From: Nocardia nova SH22a
GTDB lineage: Bacteria; Actinomycetota; Actinomycetes; Mycobacteriales; Mycobacteriaceae
Assembly: GCF_000523235.1 (NCBI RefSeq)
Contig: NZ_CP006850.1
Location: forward strand, 2,108,001-2,172,000
Direction: 5' to 3'
Length of the DNA stretch: 64,000 nt
The translations under genes and the position numbers were made by a program. Under the pieces are notes generated by a model, which worked only from the letters and a program-made list of their open reading frames with translations, had not been told where the DNA came from and made no database searches. The stretch's first letter is position 1. Each line of letters opens with the position of its first letter. This document shows positions 24,703 to 33,462 of this stretch, in pieces.

Positions 24703-25752
24703 TCAGACCTTCAGAGACGAAATCGTGGTGGACAGGAATCCGCCGACCACACCGGAGGCGGCCGGAACCATCAGCAGTTTCGAGCCGCTGGGAATCTCCT
24801 CGCGGCGCAGGTGCTCGTGCAGGACGATGAAATGCGAAGTGCTGGAGGTATTTCCGTAATCACCGATGACATTGAGATCCGGCGGCATCGGCGTGCCGAA
24901 TTCGCGCTCGGCGATGGCGTTCATGTACGGAATCGCCGCCGCGCCGAACTGGTGGTGGATCATGAAGTCGAAGTTCTCGTCGGCGAACGTGGTGCCGCGC
25001 TTGTCGTAGAACATCCGCTGGGTGTCGGTCCACAGCAGGAACCGGGCCTCGTTGTGCATCTTCCGGTTGTCGGTGTAGAGCGCGACGCCGGAGGTCTTGT
25101 CACTGGGCATGCCCAGGCACAGGTGGGAGTGCTCGGAGGCGGTCACCAGCTCGATGTAGTCGATCCGGTCGGCCTCGTCGACGGAACGATCGAGCACCAC
25201 CGCCGCCGCGGAATCGCCGACGGTGAGCGAGGCGAATTGCAGATCGTATTTATCGGAGATTTCCGACACCGCGGTGTCGGCGATCGGAGTAATGGCCTCA
25301 CCGCTGACGACAATGCCGTTGCGGACAATGCCGGAGCGAATCATGCGGTCCAGGATGTAGGTACCGCTGAGCATTCCGGCGCAGGCATTGGAAAGGTCGA
25401 ATGTGATGGCGTTCTCGGCACCGATACGCTGCGCCAGCGCGGAGGCGAAGGACGGCTCCATGTACATTCTGGTGGCGTTCTTGCTGCGCGTGATGGAGGT
25501 GGAGATGATCACCTCGATCTCCGAGCCCGAGTACTGTGACCTGGAAAGACAGTCGTCGAGTGCCTTGGATGCCAGGATGAAGGAGTCCTCGTAGGACTCC
25601 GGGCGAGTGTCGTGGACACGACGCTCACGCACGCCTGTGATCTTTTCGAGATCGAATGCGGGCGGTACGGCGAGCCGTCCGATCAATTCGTCGGTTGTCA
25701 CCCTTTTTTCGGGTAGATATGCGCCGAGGGATTCGAAACGAGAATGCGGCAT
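24703..25752 (-). CDS. nltA: OleA/KAS III-like acyl-CoA condensing enzyme, NltA-like
   Basis: A 349-residue thiolase-superfamily enzyme expected to condense two fatty acyl-CoA molecules head to head into a 2-alkyl-3-keto acid. The catalytic triad is visible as Cys124 in DLSNACAGML, His267 in MIHHQFGAA and Asn301 in GDYGNTSSTS. The OleA-type loop YMEPSFASA carries the Glu that acts across the dimer interface. ATG 25752 is preceded by CAGGAGG at 6-base spacing; the longer in-frame form adds nine residues without support. It is first in an eight-gene transcript and has a 357-bp upstream region. Confidence 0.9.
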   Translation of the reverse strand: MPHSRFESLGAYLPEKRVTTDELIGRLAVPPAFDLEKITGVRERRVHDTRPESYEDSFILASKALDDCLSRSQYSGSEIEVIISTSITRSKNATRMYMEPSFASALAQRIGAENAITFDLSNACAGMLSGTYILDRMIRSGIVRNGIVVSGEAITPIADTAVSEISDKYDLQFASLTVGDSAAAVVLDRSVDEADRIDYIELVTASEHSHLCLGMPSDKTSGVALYTDNRKMHNEARFLLWTDTQRMFYDKRGTTFADENFDFMIHHQFGAAAIPYMNAIAEREFGTPMPPDLNVIGDYGNTSSTSHFIVLHEHLRREEIPSGSKLLMVPAASGVVGGFLSTTISSLKV

Positions 25753-26109
25753 GCCGCGCCTCCTGGAATGGCATGACAAATGCTTACGGATACTTGCTGA
25801 ATTACTACGGATCGTGATGCTACCCGACAGTAACTAGAGGTTGGTCCGCTCGCATCTCGGCTCGGATCGCGGATTCCGGCGACGGAAGGGTGTTTGTAAC
25901 TACAGGTCGCAGGAACCAGTGAATATTCAGCAAACCTTGGATGTGCGCCGGAACTCGGCACACTTCATGACAAGTCATCCAAGTCGGGAGACTCGCTAAC
26001 TCGCCGAACGCGGAATCCATGGTGAGATCTCACATCGATCGACGGTTTCGACTGTGAGTGACTTCACCTGCGCGCGCGGCCCGGACGGCGGCCCGCCGCG
26101 GATCGGATC
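25753..26109 (-). promoter_or_regulatory. Intergenic region upstream of the nlt-like operon
   Basis: These 357 bp hold no credible gene and are AT-richer than their surroundings. Only a weak promoter candidate is visible: TAGCAT (TANNNT) on the minus strand near 25818-25823, about 65 bp before the nltA start, without a good -35. A 12-bp palindrome lies at 26022-26033. A single long leader driving eight coupled genes seems likely. Confidence 0.4.
26022..26033. promoter_or_regulatory. Perfect 12-bp palindrome
   Basis: GTGAGATCTCAC is fully self-complementary and lies between the SDR stop (26110) and the nltA start (25752). It could be an operator for the nlt-like operon, but it is about 270 bp from the start codon, so chance cannot be excluded. 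Confidence 0.3.
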
Positions 26110-26859
26110 TCAGCCGAGCCTTCCCATCGCCGCCCGCGGCAATCGCGGCAGCACGAGGTTCAGTGCCCGCCAAGGCCATTGCGGAACGCAGGCCCGGACC
26201 GGCTCGGCCTCGATCGCGGCGACCATGGCCGCGGCACCGCGTTCGAGCGGGACGATCAGGCGGGTGTCGTCCGCCTTGGCCGACATCTCGGTGGCGATGA
26301 AACCGGGTTGGACGGTGGTCACCGCGATCGGGTCGTTCCGCAGTTCCGTCGCCAAACCCTCACCGAGCGCGGACAATCCGGCCTTGGCGGCCGAATAGGC
26401 GGCCTTCTTCCCGGGCAGGCCCCGCACCGCGCTCATCGACGAGATCAGCACCAGATGTCCCGCCCGCTGATCCCGGAATATCTCCAGCGCAGCCTCCGCC
26501 TGGGCCAGCGCGCTCACGAAATTGGTTGTGGCCGTCGCGATATTGGCCTGTGCGCGGCCGGTGCCCAGCCGGGCGCCCTTACCGAGACCGGCGTTCACGA
26601 TCACCCGATCCAATCCGCCGAATTCGTCGCGGAATTCACCGAACACCCGCTCGACCCCGGCGTGGTCGTCGACATCGAGAGCGCGCACCGAGACCCGGAT
26701 ATCCGGATGTGCCGCGAGCAGGCGCGCGCGCAATTCCTCGAGTTTGTCGGTGCGGCGCGCGCACAGCGCCAGATCGCGCCCGCGGGCGGCGAACTGCCGG
26801 GCCATCTCGGCCCCCAGTCCCGCACTCGCTCCGGTGATGAGAATTCTGCGCCTGGTCAT
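26110..26859 (-). CDS. Short-chain dehydrogenase
   Basis: A 249-residue SDR with the cofactor motif TGASAGLG at about residues 9-16, NAG in IVNAGLGKG, Ser of LISSMSAV and the YSAAK active site. The C-terminal QWPWRALNLVLPRLPRAAMGRLG resembles the membrane-leaning tail of mycobacterial SDRs such as the FabG-like SDR family ending in LP..M. ATG 26859 is preferred over GTG 26868 because AAGGTG lies upstream at normal spacing. It is 12 bp downstream of galK on the same strand and may be cotranscribed with galT-galK. The substrate is not evident. Confidence 0.82.
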   Translation of the reverse strand: MTRRRILITGASAGLGAEMARQFAARGRDLALCARRTDKLEELRARLLAAHPDIRVSVRALDVDDHAGVERVFGEFRDEFGGLDRVIVNAGLGKGARLGTGRAQANIATATTNFVSALAQAEAALEIFRDQRAGHLVLISSMSAVRGLPGKKAAYSAAKAGLSALGEGLATELRNDPIAVTTVQPGFIATEMSAKADDTRLIVPLERGAAAMVAAIEAEPVRACVPQWPWRALNLVLPRLPRAAMGRLG

Positions 26860-26880
26860 GACGCTCACCTTACTGCCGAG

Positions 26881-27986
<1,106 letters not shown>

Positions 27987-27990
<4 letters not shown>

Positions 27991-29084
27991 CGCACCTCCC
28001 GCAGCTCCGCGGCGACGGTCTCCGGCGTGGTGTCACTGATGAACACGTGCATTCCCGATTCCGAGCCGGCCAGATACTTCACCTTGTGCGCGGTGCGGCG
28101 AATGGAGAACAGCTGCAGGTGCAACCACCAATCCGGCTGCGCGGCAGGAATTCTCGGCGCCTGGTTCCACGCCGCCACATAGGGCATGGGGGTGTCGAAG
28201 CGACGGGCGAAGCGCCCCAGCACATCCAGATACAGCTGTGCGAACCCGTCGCGCTGGGCATCGTCGAGATCGGGGATGTCGGCCACGCGCCGATGCGGAT
28301 AGAGCTGGACCTCGTAGGGCCAGCGGGCGAACGGCGGCACGAAGGCGGTCCACTCCGCGTTGGCCGCCACCACCCGGATACCGGCCGCCCGTTCCGCGCC
28401 GAGCAGATCTCCGAACAGATTGCTGCCGTGTGCCTTCCGGTGCCGCGCCGCATTGGCCGCCAGCGTGACCGCGCGCGGGGTGGGGAAGGGGTAGGCGTAG
28501 ATCTGCCCGTGCGGATGCGACAGCGTGACCCCGATCTCCGCACCGTGGTTCTCGAAGCAGTAGACCTGCGCGATGCCGTCCAGCTCGGCGAGTTCCGCAC
28601 TGCGCTGGGCCCACACATCGACCACCAGCCGGGCCCGCTCGGTGGTCAGCTCGGCGAACGAACTGTCGTGATCACTGGTGAAGCACACCACCTCGCAGCG
28701 GCCGAAACCGTTGCGCAGCAGTGTCTCCGGTGACCCCTCGACATGATCGGGCAGCGCCACGCGATTGGTGGACAGTGACGGGAAGCGGTTCTCGAACACC
28801 ACCACCTGATAGTCCGATTCCGGTATCTCGGAGGGTCGTCCGGGCGCCGACGGGCACAGCGGGCACTGATCGGCCGGTGGCAGGAAGGTGCGGGTCTGCC
28901 GGTGGGAGGCGATCACCACCCATTCGCCCAGCAGCGGATCGAAACGCGCCTGCGAATGGGTCGCGGTCCGCGGGAGGTCGCGGGTGTCGGCCGCGGTGCG
29001 CGGCACCGGATCGGTGTCGAAATAGATGATCTCGCGCCCGTCGGCCAGCGACCGACGGCTCAGCACCGGAAACGACCGCGCCAT
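27987..29084 (-). CDS. galT: Galactose-1-phosphate uridylyltransferase
   Basis: A 365-residue enzyme exchanging UMP between UDP-glucose and galactose-1-phosphate. The active-site histidine triad motif is in SHPHGQIYAYPF. The zinc-site CPLC pair is near residues 74-77 (DQCPLCPS), and the N-terminal block FDPLLGEWVVIASHRQ is diagnostic of the class I family. It is first of the galT-galK pair, transcribed leftward. The start ATG 29084 has CGGAGGGATGCG upstream. Confidence 0.95.
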
Positions 29085-29199
29085 CGCATCCCTCCGCTCG
29101 AACCCCGGACTCAGCGGACAGTAACACCGGCGCGGCCGGTTGCGCGGGCGTGCGTTCCGGCGCGGCGTATCCGATCGGGACGCCGCGCCGGAGCGGCGG

Positions 29200-29601
29200 T
29201 CAGTACTCGCTGCCGAACGGGCCGCTGGGCCCGTAGGAGCCCGACGGTGGCGGTGCGGGCATCATGATCCAGCCGCCGCAGTTGCTCGCGTGGAATCCGA
29301 CATCGGTCGGCTTGATCAGCACTCGCACCGGTGCGGTACGGGTCTCGTCGCTGGCGACGATGTAGGAGTTCGGTTCGGCGGCGTCGGCGGGCGGAATCTC
29401 CCGCAGGCGCTGCCAGGCGCAGGGGTGGGCCGGATCGGCCGGTCCCGCGGATTGATAGATACCGGGTGCGATGTCGGCACCCACCCGATAGAGCCCGTCA
29501 CCGGGAATGCTTGTGGCCGGATCGGCGGCAGCGCTGCCGAATCCCAGCATCGTCACCGCGGACGCGACGGTCCCGGCAATCACAAACGTGCGTCCACGCA
29601 C
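29200..29601 (-). CDS. Small secreted protein with signal peptide
   Basis: A 133-residue exported protein. GTG 29601 is chosen because GAGGAGG lies six bases upstream and a Sec signal peptide follows directly (RGRTFVIAGTVASAVTMLGFGSAAA, probable cleavage before DPATS). The mature part has one Cys pair (PCAWQ and SNCGG) and the segment GDGLYRVGADIAPGIYQS. That segment is typical of actinobacterial secreted proteins of unknown function with the GxYxVGxDI-PGxY pattern. The tail is Pro/Gly/Ser-rich. It is transcribed away from the amidase gene across a long gap. Confidence 0.75.
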   Translation of the reverse strand: MRGRTFVIAGTVASAVTMLGFGSAAADPATSIPGDGLYRVGADIAPGIYQSAGPADPAHPCAWQRLREIPPADAAEPNSYIVASDETRTAPVRVLIKPTDVGFHASNCGGWIMMPAPPPSGSYGPSGPFGSEY

Positions 29602-30333
29602 GACGGTCCTCCTCGATATCGCACAACGGCCGCCGATCTGTCGCGGCCGGAGAAGATCCCCGCATCTTCCGGGGCCTTGGTCTATCAGAATTCCGATGGC
29701 CCTGGACGGTATCGGCGAAATATCTGGAGATCCGACAAAAGAAATGCGGATGTTTTCATTCCGCCACCGGAGCGTTCCGGCGAAATCCCGAAATGTCCCC
29801 GCGGGATCCCCTCGCGCCCACGGGGACGGCACCGGAACGAGTGCTGTCCGAGGTGCGAGATGGGAAGGTACTGCAGCGTCGGCGGCGGACGCAAGGCGAC
29901 TTATGCTTAATATTTCAATTACTGTTGCTATTGATCGGGCTCAGCATTTCCTGCTGTTCGGGTGGTTCCGCTGGTTGCCCGGCTGTCGAAGGCGAGCGGT
30001 AGATCGCAGCGACTTTTCGGCAATAGTGTTGTTTCACAGTGTATTTCGGGAAAATGTGGCTTGTGGCACAAACCTTCCGGTTGTTTCCTGTGCCGGGCTC
30101 TTTCGAGGGGCGGCAGGATAGCTCTGCGATGTCCGATTTCTCTTCAGCTGCCGTGTGATCGAATTCTGAAGGCTGTGTCCTGCGCAGATGGTGCCAGATC
30201 TGCCGCTTCGCAGGGGTAACGGTTCGGTAACTGGCCTTGCGCATGTGAACTACCGTTGCGACAGTGAACCACTGGGTTTGATGTTACTAGTGGGAAGGGA
30301 GGGGCGTTCCCGTCCCGGGAGCGCCGTCCGAAC
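29602..30333. other. Long intergenic region before the amidase gene
   Basis: These 732 bp between divergent genes contain no convincing coding sequence on either strand. The 29900-30070 part is clearly AT-richer (CTTATGCTTAATATT near 29900 looks promoter-like). I looked for riboswitch cores, including the cyclic-di-AMP type often found before cell-wall hydrolases, and saw none. A long leader for the amidase is possible. Confidence 0.4.
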
Positions 30334-31869
30334 ATGAACCATCCACGCATCATCAAGACCGGACTCGGGCTGACCGCCGCCGCGATCACCACCGCCGGAA
30401 TGCTCGTGCCCGCTGCATTCGCCGCGCCGGCCGCGCCCGCGGATCCCGATATGTCCACGAAATTGGCCGGTAAGACGGTATTTCTCGATCCGGGGCATCA
30501 GGGCTCCGGCGCTCCCGCGGACCTCGCGCGACCGGTGGACAACGGCCGCGGCGGTACCAAGGAGTGCCAGACCACCGGGATGACCAGCCGGGGCGGCGTA
30601 CCCGAGCACACCATCAACTGGAATGTGTCGCAGCTGGTCCGGCAGTCGCTCGAGGCGCTGGGCGCGCACGTGGTGCTGAGCCGCCAGGACGACACCGGCT
30701 GGGGCGGCTGTGTCGACGAACGGGCCGCGGCCGCCAATCGCTCCGGCGCCGCGGTCGCGGTCAGCATCCACGCCGACGGCGCACCCGAGGCCGACCACGG
30801 CTTCCACCTGATCGTGCCGCAGTTGCCGATACCGAACGCCGCCGCGAATCAGGCGCAGTCCGGACCGGGGCTGGTCGCCACCAAGGCGGTGCGCGACGCC
30901 TACGTGCAGTCCGGATTCACCCCCGCGAACTACGCCGGTGCCGTCGACGGGCTGCAGACCCGCTCCGACATCGCGGGACCGGCGTTGACCACCGTGCCCG
31001 ACGTCTTCATCGAAATGGGCAACGGCGCCAACCCCGACGACGCGCAGTTGCTGGAATCGCCCGACGGTCAGCTCAAACACGCCATCGCCATCACGACCGG
31101 GCTGGTGAGCTATCTGATCGGCGCGGCGCCCGGCGGCGTCTCCCCGGCGGCGAATCCGGCGGACAGCCCGGCGAACGCACCGCAGTCCGCACCCGGTGAG
31201 CAGTCCGCGCCCGCGATCCAGTCGGCACCGGCGGAACCGTCCACGCCGGCTGGACCGTCCGTCCCCGGGCAACAGTCGGCTCCCGGACAGCAATCGGCCC
31301 TCGGTGCGCAATCGGCCCCCGAACAGCAGTCCGCGCCCGCTCAGGCGGTACCCGGACAGCAGTCCGTCCCGGGCCAGCAATCCGCGCCCGCCCAGTCGTC
31401 CGTGCCGGGGGAGCAGTCGTCCACGCCAGGTCAGCAGGATCAGGCGGCGCCGGGTTCGGCACCGAAGAATTCGGCGCCACAGCAGAATTCGGCCACCGAC
31501 GCTCTCCGTGGCCCGACCCGCTCGGCGCCGGCCGAATCCACTCCGGGCGGTACCGCCCAGTCGGCGCCGGGTGCGACCCAGCCCGGCGCACCGGCGGGCA
31601 CCTATCGCACCGCGCCGGGCACGTACTCGAATACCGATCCCGCCACGCCGGGACAGCCGAGTCCGGGAACCAGCGCGCAGGCGCTGCCGGGACAGGCCGG
31701 TACCCAGAGCACACCCGGTGACTCGGCCGCGGGCAGTCTCACCACGACCGCGATGCGACTGCTGCTCCCGCTGGCGAAATCCCTGGGCCTCGACGACAGC
31801 GGGCTCGACTCGGTCCTGATCAACCTCGCCTACACCCTGGTCTCCACCCTCACGGGGTCGAGTAGGTAA
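30334..31869 (+). CDS. N-acetylmuramoyl-L-alanine amidase (Amidase_3) with low-complexity tail
   Basis: A secreted zinc amidase of 511 residues that would cleave the bond between MurNAc and L-alanine in peptidoglycan. It has a signal peptide ending near AAFAA (about residue 30) and a catalytic domain of about residues 46-265. Zinc ligands are His55 (DPGHQG), Glu91 (PEHTIN) and His146 (SIHADG), with catalytic Glu227 in FIEMGN. This matches Rv3717-type amidases, which end after the catalytic domain. Here about 200 extra residues are rich in Pro, Gln, Ser and Ala with a loose PGQQSAPGQQSA repeat, followed by a short hydrophobic C terminus (LLLPLAKSLGLDDSG, VLINLAYTLVSTLTG). The tail may span or bind the cell envelope. 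Confidence 0.88.
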   Translation: MNHPRIIKTGLGLTAAAITTAGMLVPAAFAAPAAPADPDMSTKLAGKTVFLDPGHQGSGAPADLARPVDNGRGGTKECQTTGMTSRGGVPEHTINWNVSQLVRQSLEALGAHVVLSRQDDTGWGGCVDERAAAANRSGAAVAVSIHADGAPEADHGFHLIVPQLPIPNAAANQAQSGPGLVATKAVRDAYVQSGFTPANYAGAVDGLQTRSDIAGPALTTVPDVFIEMGNGANPDDAQLLESPDGQLKHAIAITTGLVSYLIGAAPGGVSPAANPADSPANAPQSAPGEQSAPAIQSAPAEPSTPAGPSVPGQQSAPGQQSALGAQSAPEQQSAPAQAVPGQQSVPGQQSAPAQSSVPGEQSSTPGQQDQAAPGSAPKNSAPQQNSATDALRGPTRSAPAESTPGGTAQSAPGATQPGAPAGTYRTAPGTYSNTDPATPGQPSPGTSAQALPGQAGTQSTPGDSAAGSLTTTAMRLLLPLAKSLGLDDSGLDSVLINLAYTLVSTLTGSSR

Positions 31870-31877
31870 CTCGCCCC

Positions 31878-31918
31878 CGGCCGTGCCCGCCCCTTCGCAC
31901 GAGGGGCGGGCACGGCCG
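31878..31918 (+). terminator. Strong hairpin terminator after the amidase gene
   Basis: A perfect 17-bp GC-rich stem (CGGCCGTGCCCGCCCCT and its complement) with a 7-base loop begins 9 bases after the stop codon. Confidence 0.75.
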
Positions 31919-31945
31919 TGCCGGGGCCTGGGTAAGCTCGGCCGA

Positions 31946-32995
31946 ATGGATCGGCGCATACCTGTTCTGGTGGTGGCGGGATTCCTGGGCGCGGGCAAGA
32001 CCACCCTGCTGAATCGGCTGCTGCGCCGCCGCGAGGCCCGGATCGGTGTGGTGGTCAACGACTTCGGCGCGGTGAACATCGACGCCATGCTGGTCGCGGG
32101 TCAGGTCGACGCGATGGTGTCACTCGGCAACGGCTGTGTGTGCTGCGCGGTCGACGTCACCGAACTCGACGACATGTTCGCGCGCCTCACCGAGCCGCGC
32201 CACGGTATCGACGTGATCGTGGTGGAGGCCAGCGGTCTGGCCGAACCCCGGAATCTGATCCGCATGGTCGTCGGCAGCGACAACCCGCGCATCCGCTACG
32301 GCGGCCTGATCGAGGTCGTGGACGCCGAGCACTTCGACGACTGCCGGGCGCGCCATCCCGAACTGACCGCGCATCTGCGCCTCGCGGATCTGATCGTGCT
32401 GAACAAGGCCGATCGGGTCGCCGCCGAGCGGCTCGAGCAGTTGCGTGCCGAACTGGCCGGGATCGCCGGGGCCGTGCCGATCCGGCCGACCGCGCACGGG
32501 CGCATCGATCCGGCGCTGCTGTTCGACCTGCCCGACAAGGCCGAATCGCCGGTGGCACAACAATTGTCGTTCGACGAACTGCTCGACGACCATGACCACG
32601 ACGAGCCCGGCCACCGTCATCTGCACGACGGGTACGACAGCGTCTCGTTCACCAGCGCCACCGGTCTCGATCCGCGGAGCCTGGTCGGCTTCCTGGAGGA
32701 TCCACCGGCCGGTCTGTTCCGGGCCAAGGGCGCCGCGGCCTTCGGCGTGCGCGGGGAGAACCGGAAGTTCCTGCTGCACATGGTCGGTCGCCACGTGGTG
32801 TTCGAGCCCGCACCGTGGTCACGCGGCGAGACCCGCGAAACCTCGCTGGTACTCATCGGTTCCGGCCTGGATGCCGCTGATGCCACCGCGCGCCTGCACG
32901 CCACGACGCACACCGCCGCCGAGCCGCTGGACGAACAGGCGCTGCTGCCGGTCTGGCGCTATGTTCCACGCGAGATCACCGATCCGAGTGCGTGA
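31946..32995 (+). CDS. CobW/COG0523-family GTPase, putative metallochaperone
   Basis: A 349-residue G3E GTPase. The P-loop GFLGAGKTT is at residues 12-20, the metal-binding CxCC (Cys64, Cys66, Cys67) follows in GNGCVCC, and NKAD supplies the base-specificity motif. A histidine-rich stretch (DDHDHDEPGHRHLHDG, about 212-227) is a further metal site. The C-terminal CobW domain is complete. Such proteins deliver Zn, Co or other metals to target enzymes using GTP. No Zur box is visible in the short upstream gap, unlike many zinc-starvation paralogues, so its metal remains open. ATG 31946 starts the family-conserved sequence. Confidence 0.88.
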   Translation: MDRRIPVLVVAGFLGAGKTTLLNRLLRRREARIGVVVNDFGAVNIDAMLVAGQVDAMVSLGNGCVCCAVDVTELDDMFARLTEPRHGIDVIVVEASGLAEPRNLIRMVVGSDNPRIRYGGLIEVVDAEHFDDCRARHPELTAHLRLADLIVLNKADRVAAERLEQLRAELAGIAGAVPIRPTAHGRIDPALLFDLPDKAESPVAQQLSFDELLDDHDHDEPGHRHLHDGYDSVSFTSATGLDPRSLVGFLEDPPAGLFRAKGAAAFGVRGENRKFLLHMVGRHVVFEPAPWSRGETRETSLVLIGSGLDAADATARLHATTHTAAEPLDEQALLPVWRYVPREITDPSA

Positions 32996-33036
32996 AACCC
33001 CGGGCACGACACCACGATCCGATCGAGGCGGTGCCG

Positions 33037-33462
33037 TCACCCGCAGGCGTTGACCCACTCGGACATACCGTCGGCGAACAGCTGGCGCTTCCAGATGGGT
33101 ACCTCGTGTTTGATCCGGTCGACCAGATCCGAACAGGTGTCGAAGGCCTCGCGGCGATGCGGTGCGGCCACCGCCACCGCGATCGCCGGATCTCCGACGG
33201 TGAGCGATCCGATCCGGTGCACGGCCGCCACCGGCAGTCCCGATGCCGCCGTCACCTCGGCGCAGACCCGCGCCAGGAACTTCCCGGCGTCCGGGTGCGC
33301 GGAGTATTCGAGTGTCGAAACCGAATGTCCGCCATCGTGATTGCGGACCTTGCCGGTGAAGACGACCACGGCGCCGTGTTCGGGCCCGCTGACCGCGTCC
33401 TCCACCTCGCCGGGATCCAGCGGCTGATCGCTGATCCGGGTGAGCGGCGTGTACTCACTCAT
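33037..33462 (-). CDS. moaE: Molybdopterin synthase catalytic subunit MoaE
   Basis: A 141-residue large subunit of molybdopterin synthase, which converts cPMP to molybdopterin using sulfur from MoaD. Family motifs present are GAVVVFTGKVRNHDGG, the HRIGSLTVGD block (VAAVHRIGSL), and catalytic lysines in RIKHEVPIWKRQLF. The start overlaps the end of the MoaC-MoaB fusion gene by 8 bases. Its partner MoaD lies in the divergent moaA-moaD operon. Confidence 0.95.
   Translation of the reverse strand: MSEYTPLTRISDQPLDPGEVEDAVSGPEHGAVVVFTGKVRNHDGGHSVSTLEYSAHPDAGKFLARVCAEVTAASGLPVAAVHRIGSLTVGDPAIAVAVAAPHRREAFDTCSDLVDRIKHEVPIWKRQLFADGMSEWVNACG

Noticed and set aside
29602..30333. Cyclic-di-AMP (ydaO-type) riboswitch before the amidase gene
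   Set aside because: Length and context suggested it, but no conserved ydaO motifs could be aligned by eye.
31870..31945. Zur box before the CobW-type GTPase
   Set aside because: The gap is filled by the terminator of the amidase gene and no TGAAAAT-like dyad is visible.
30250..32088. Minus-strand open frame of 612 codons over the amidase gene
   Set aside because: It is antisense to a clear Amidase_3 gene; the arginine/glycine repeats reflect the low-complexity tail read backwards.
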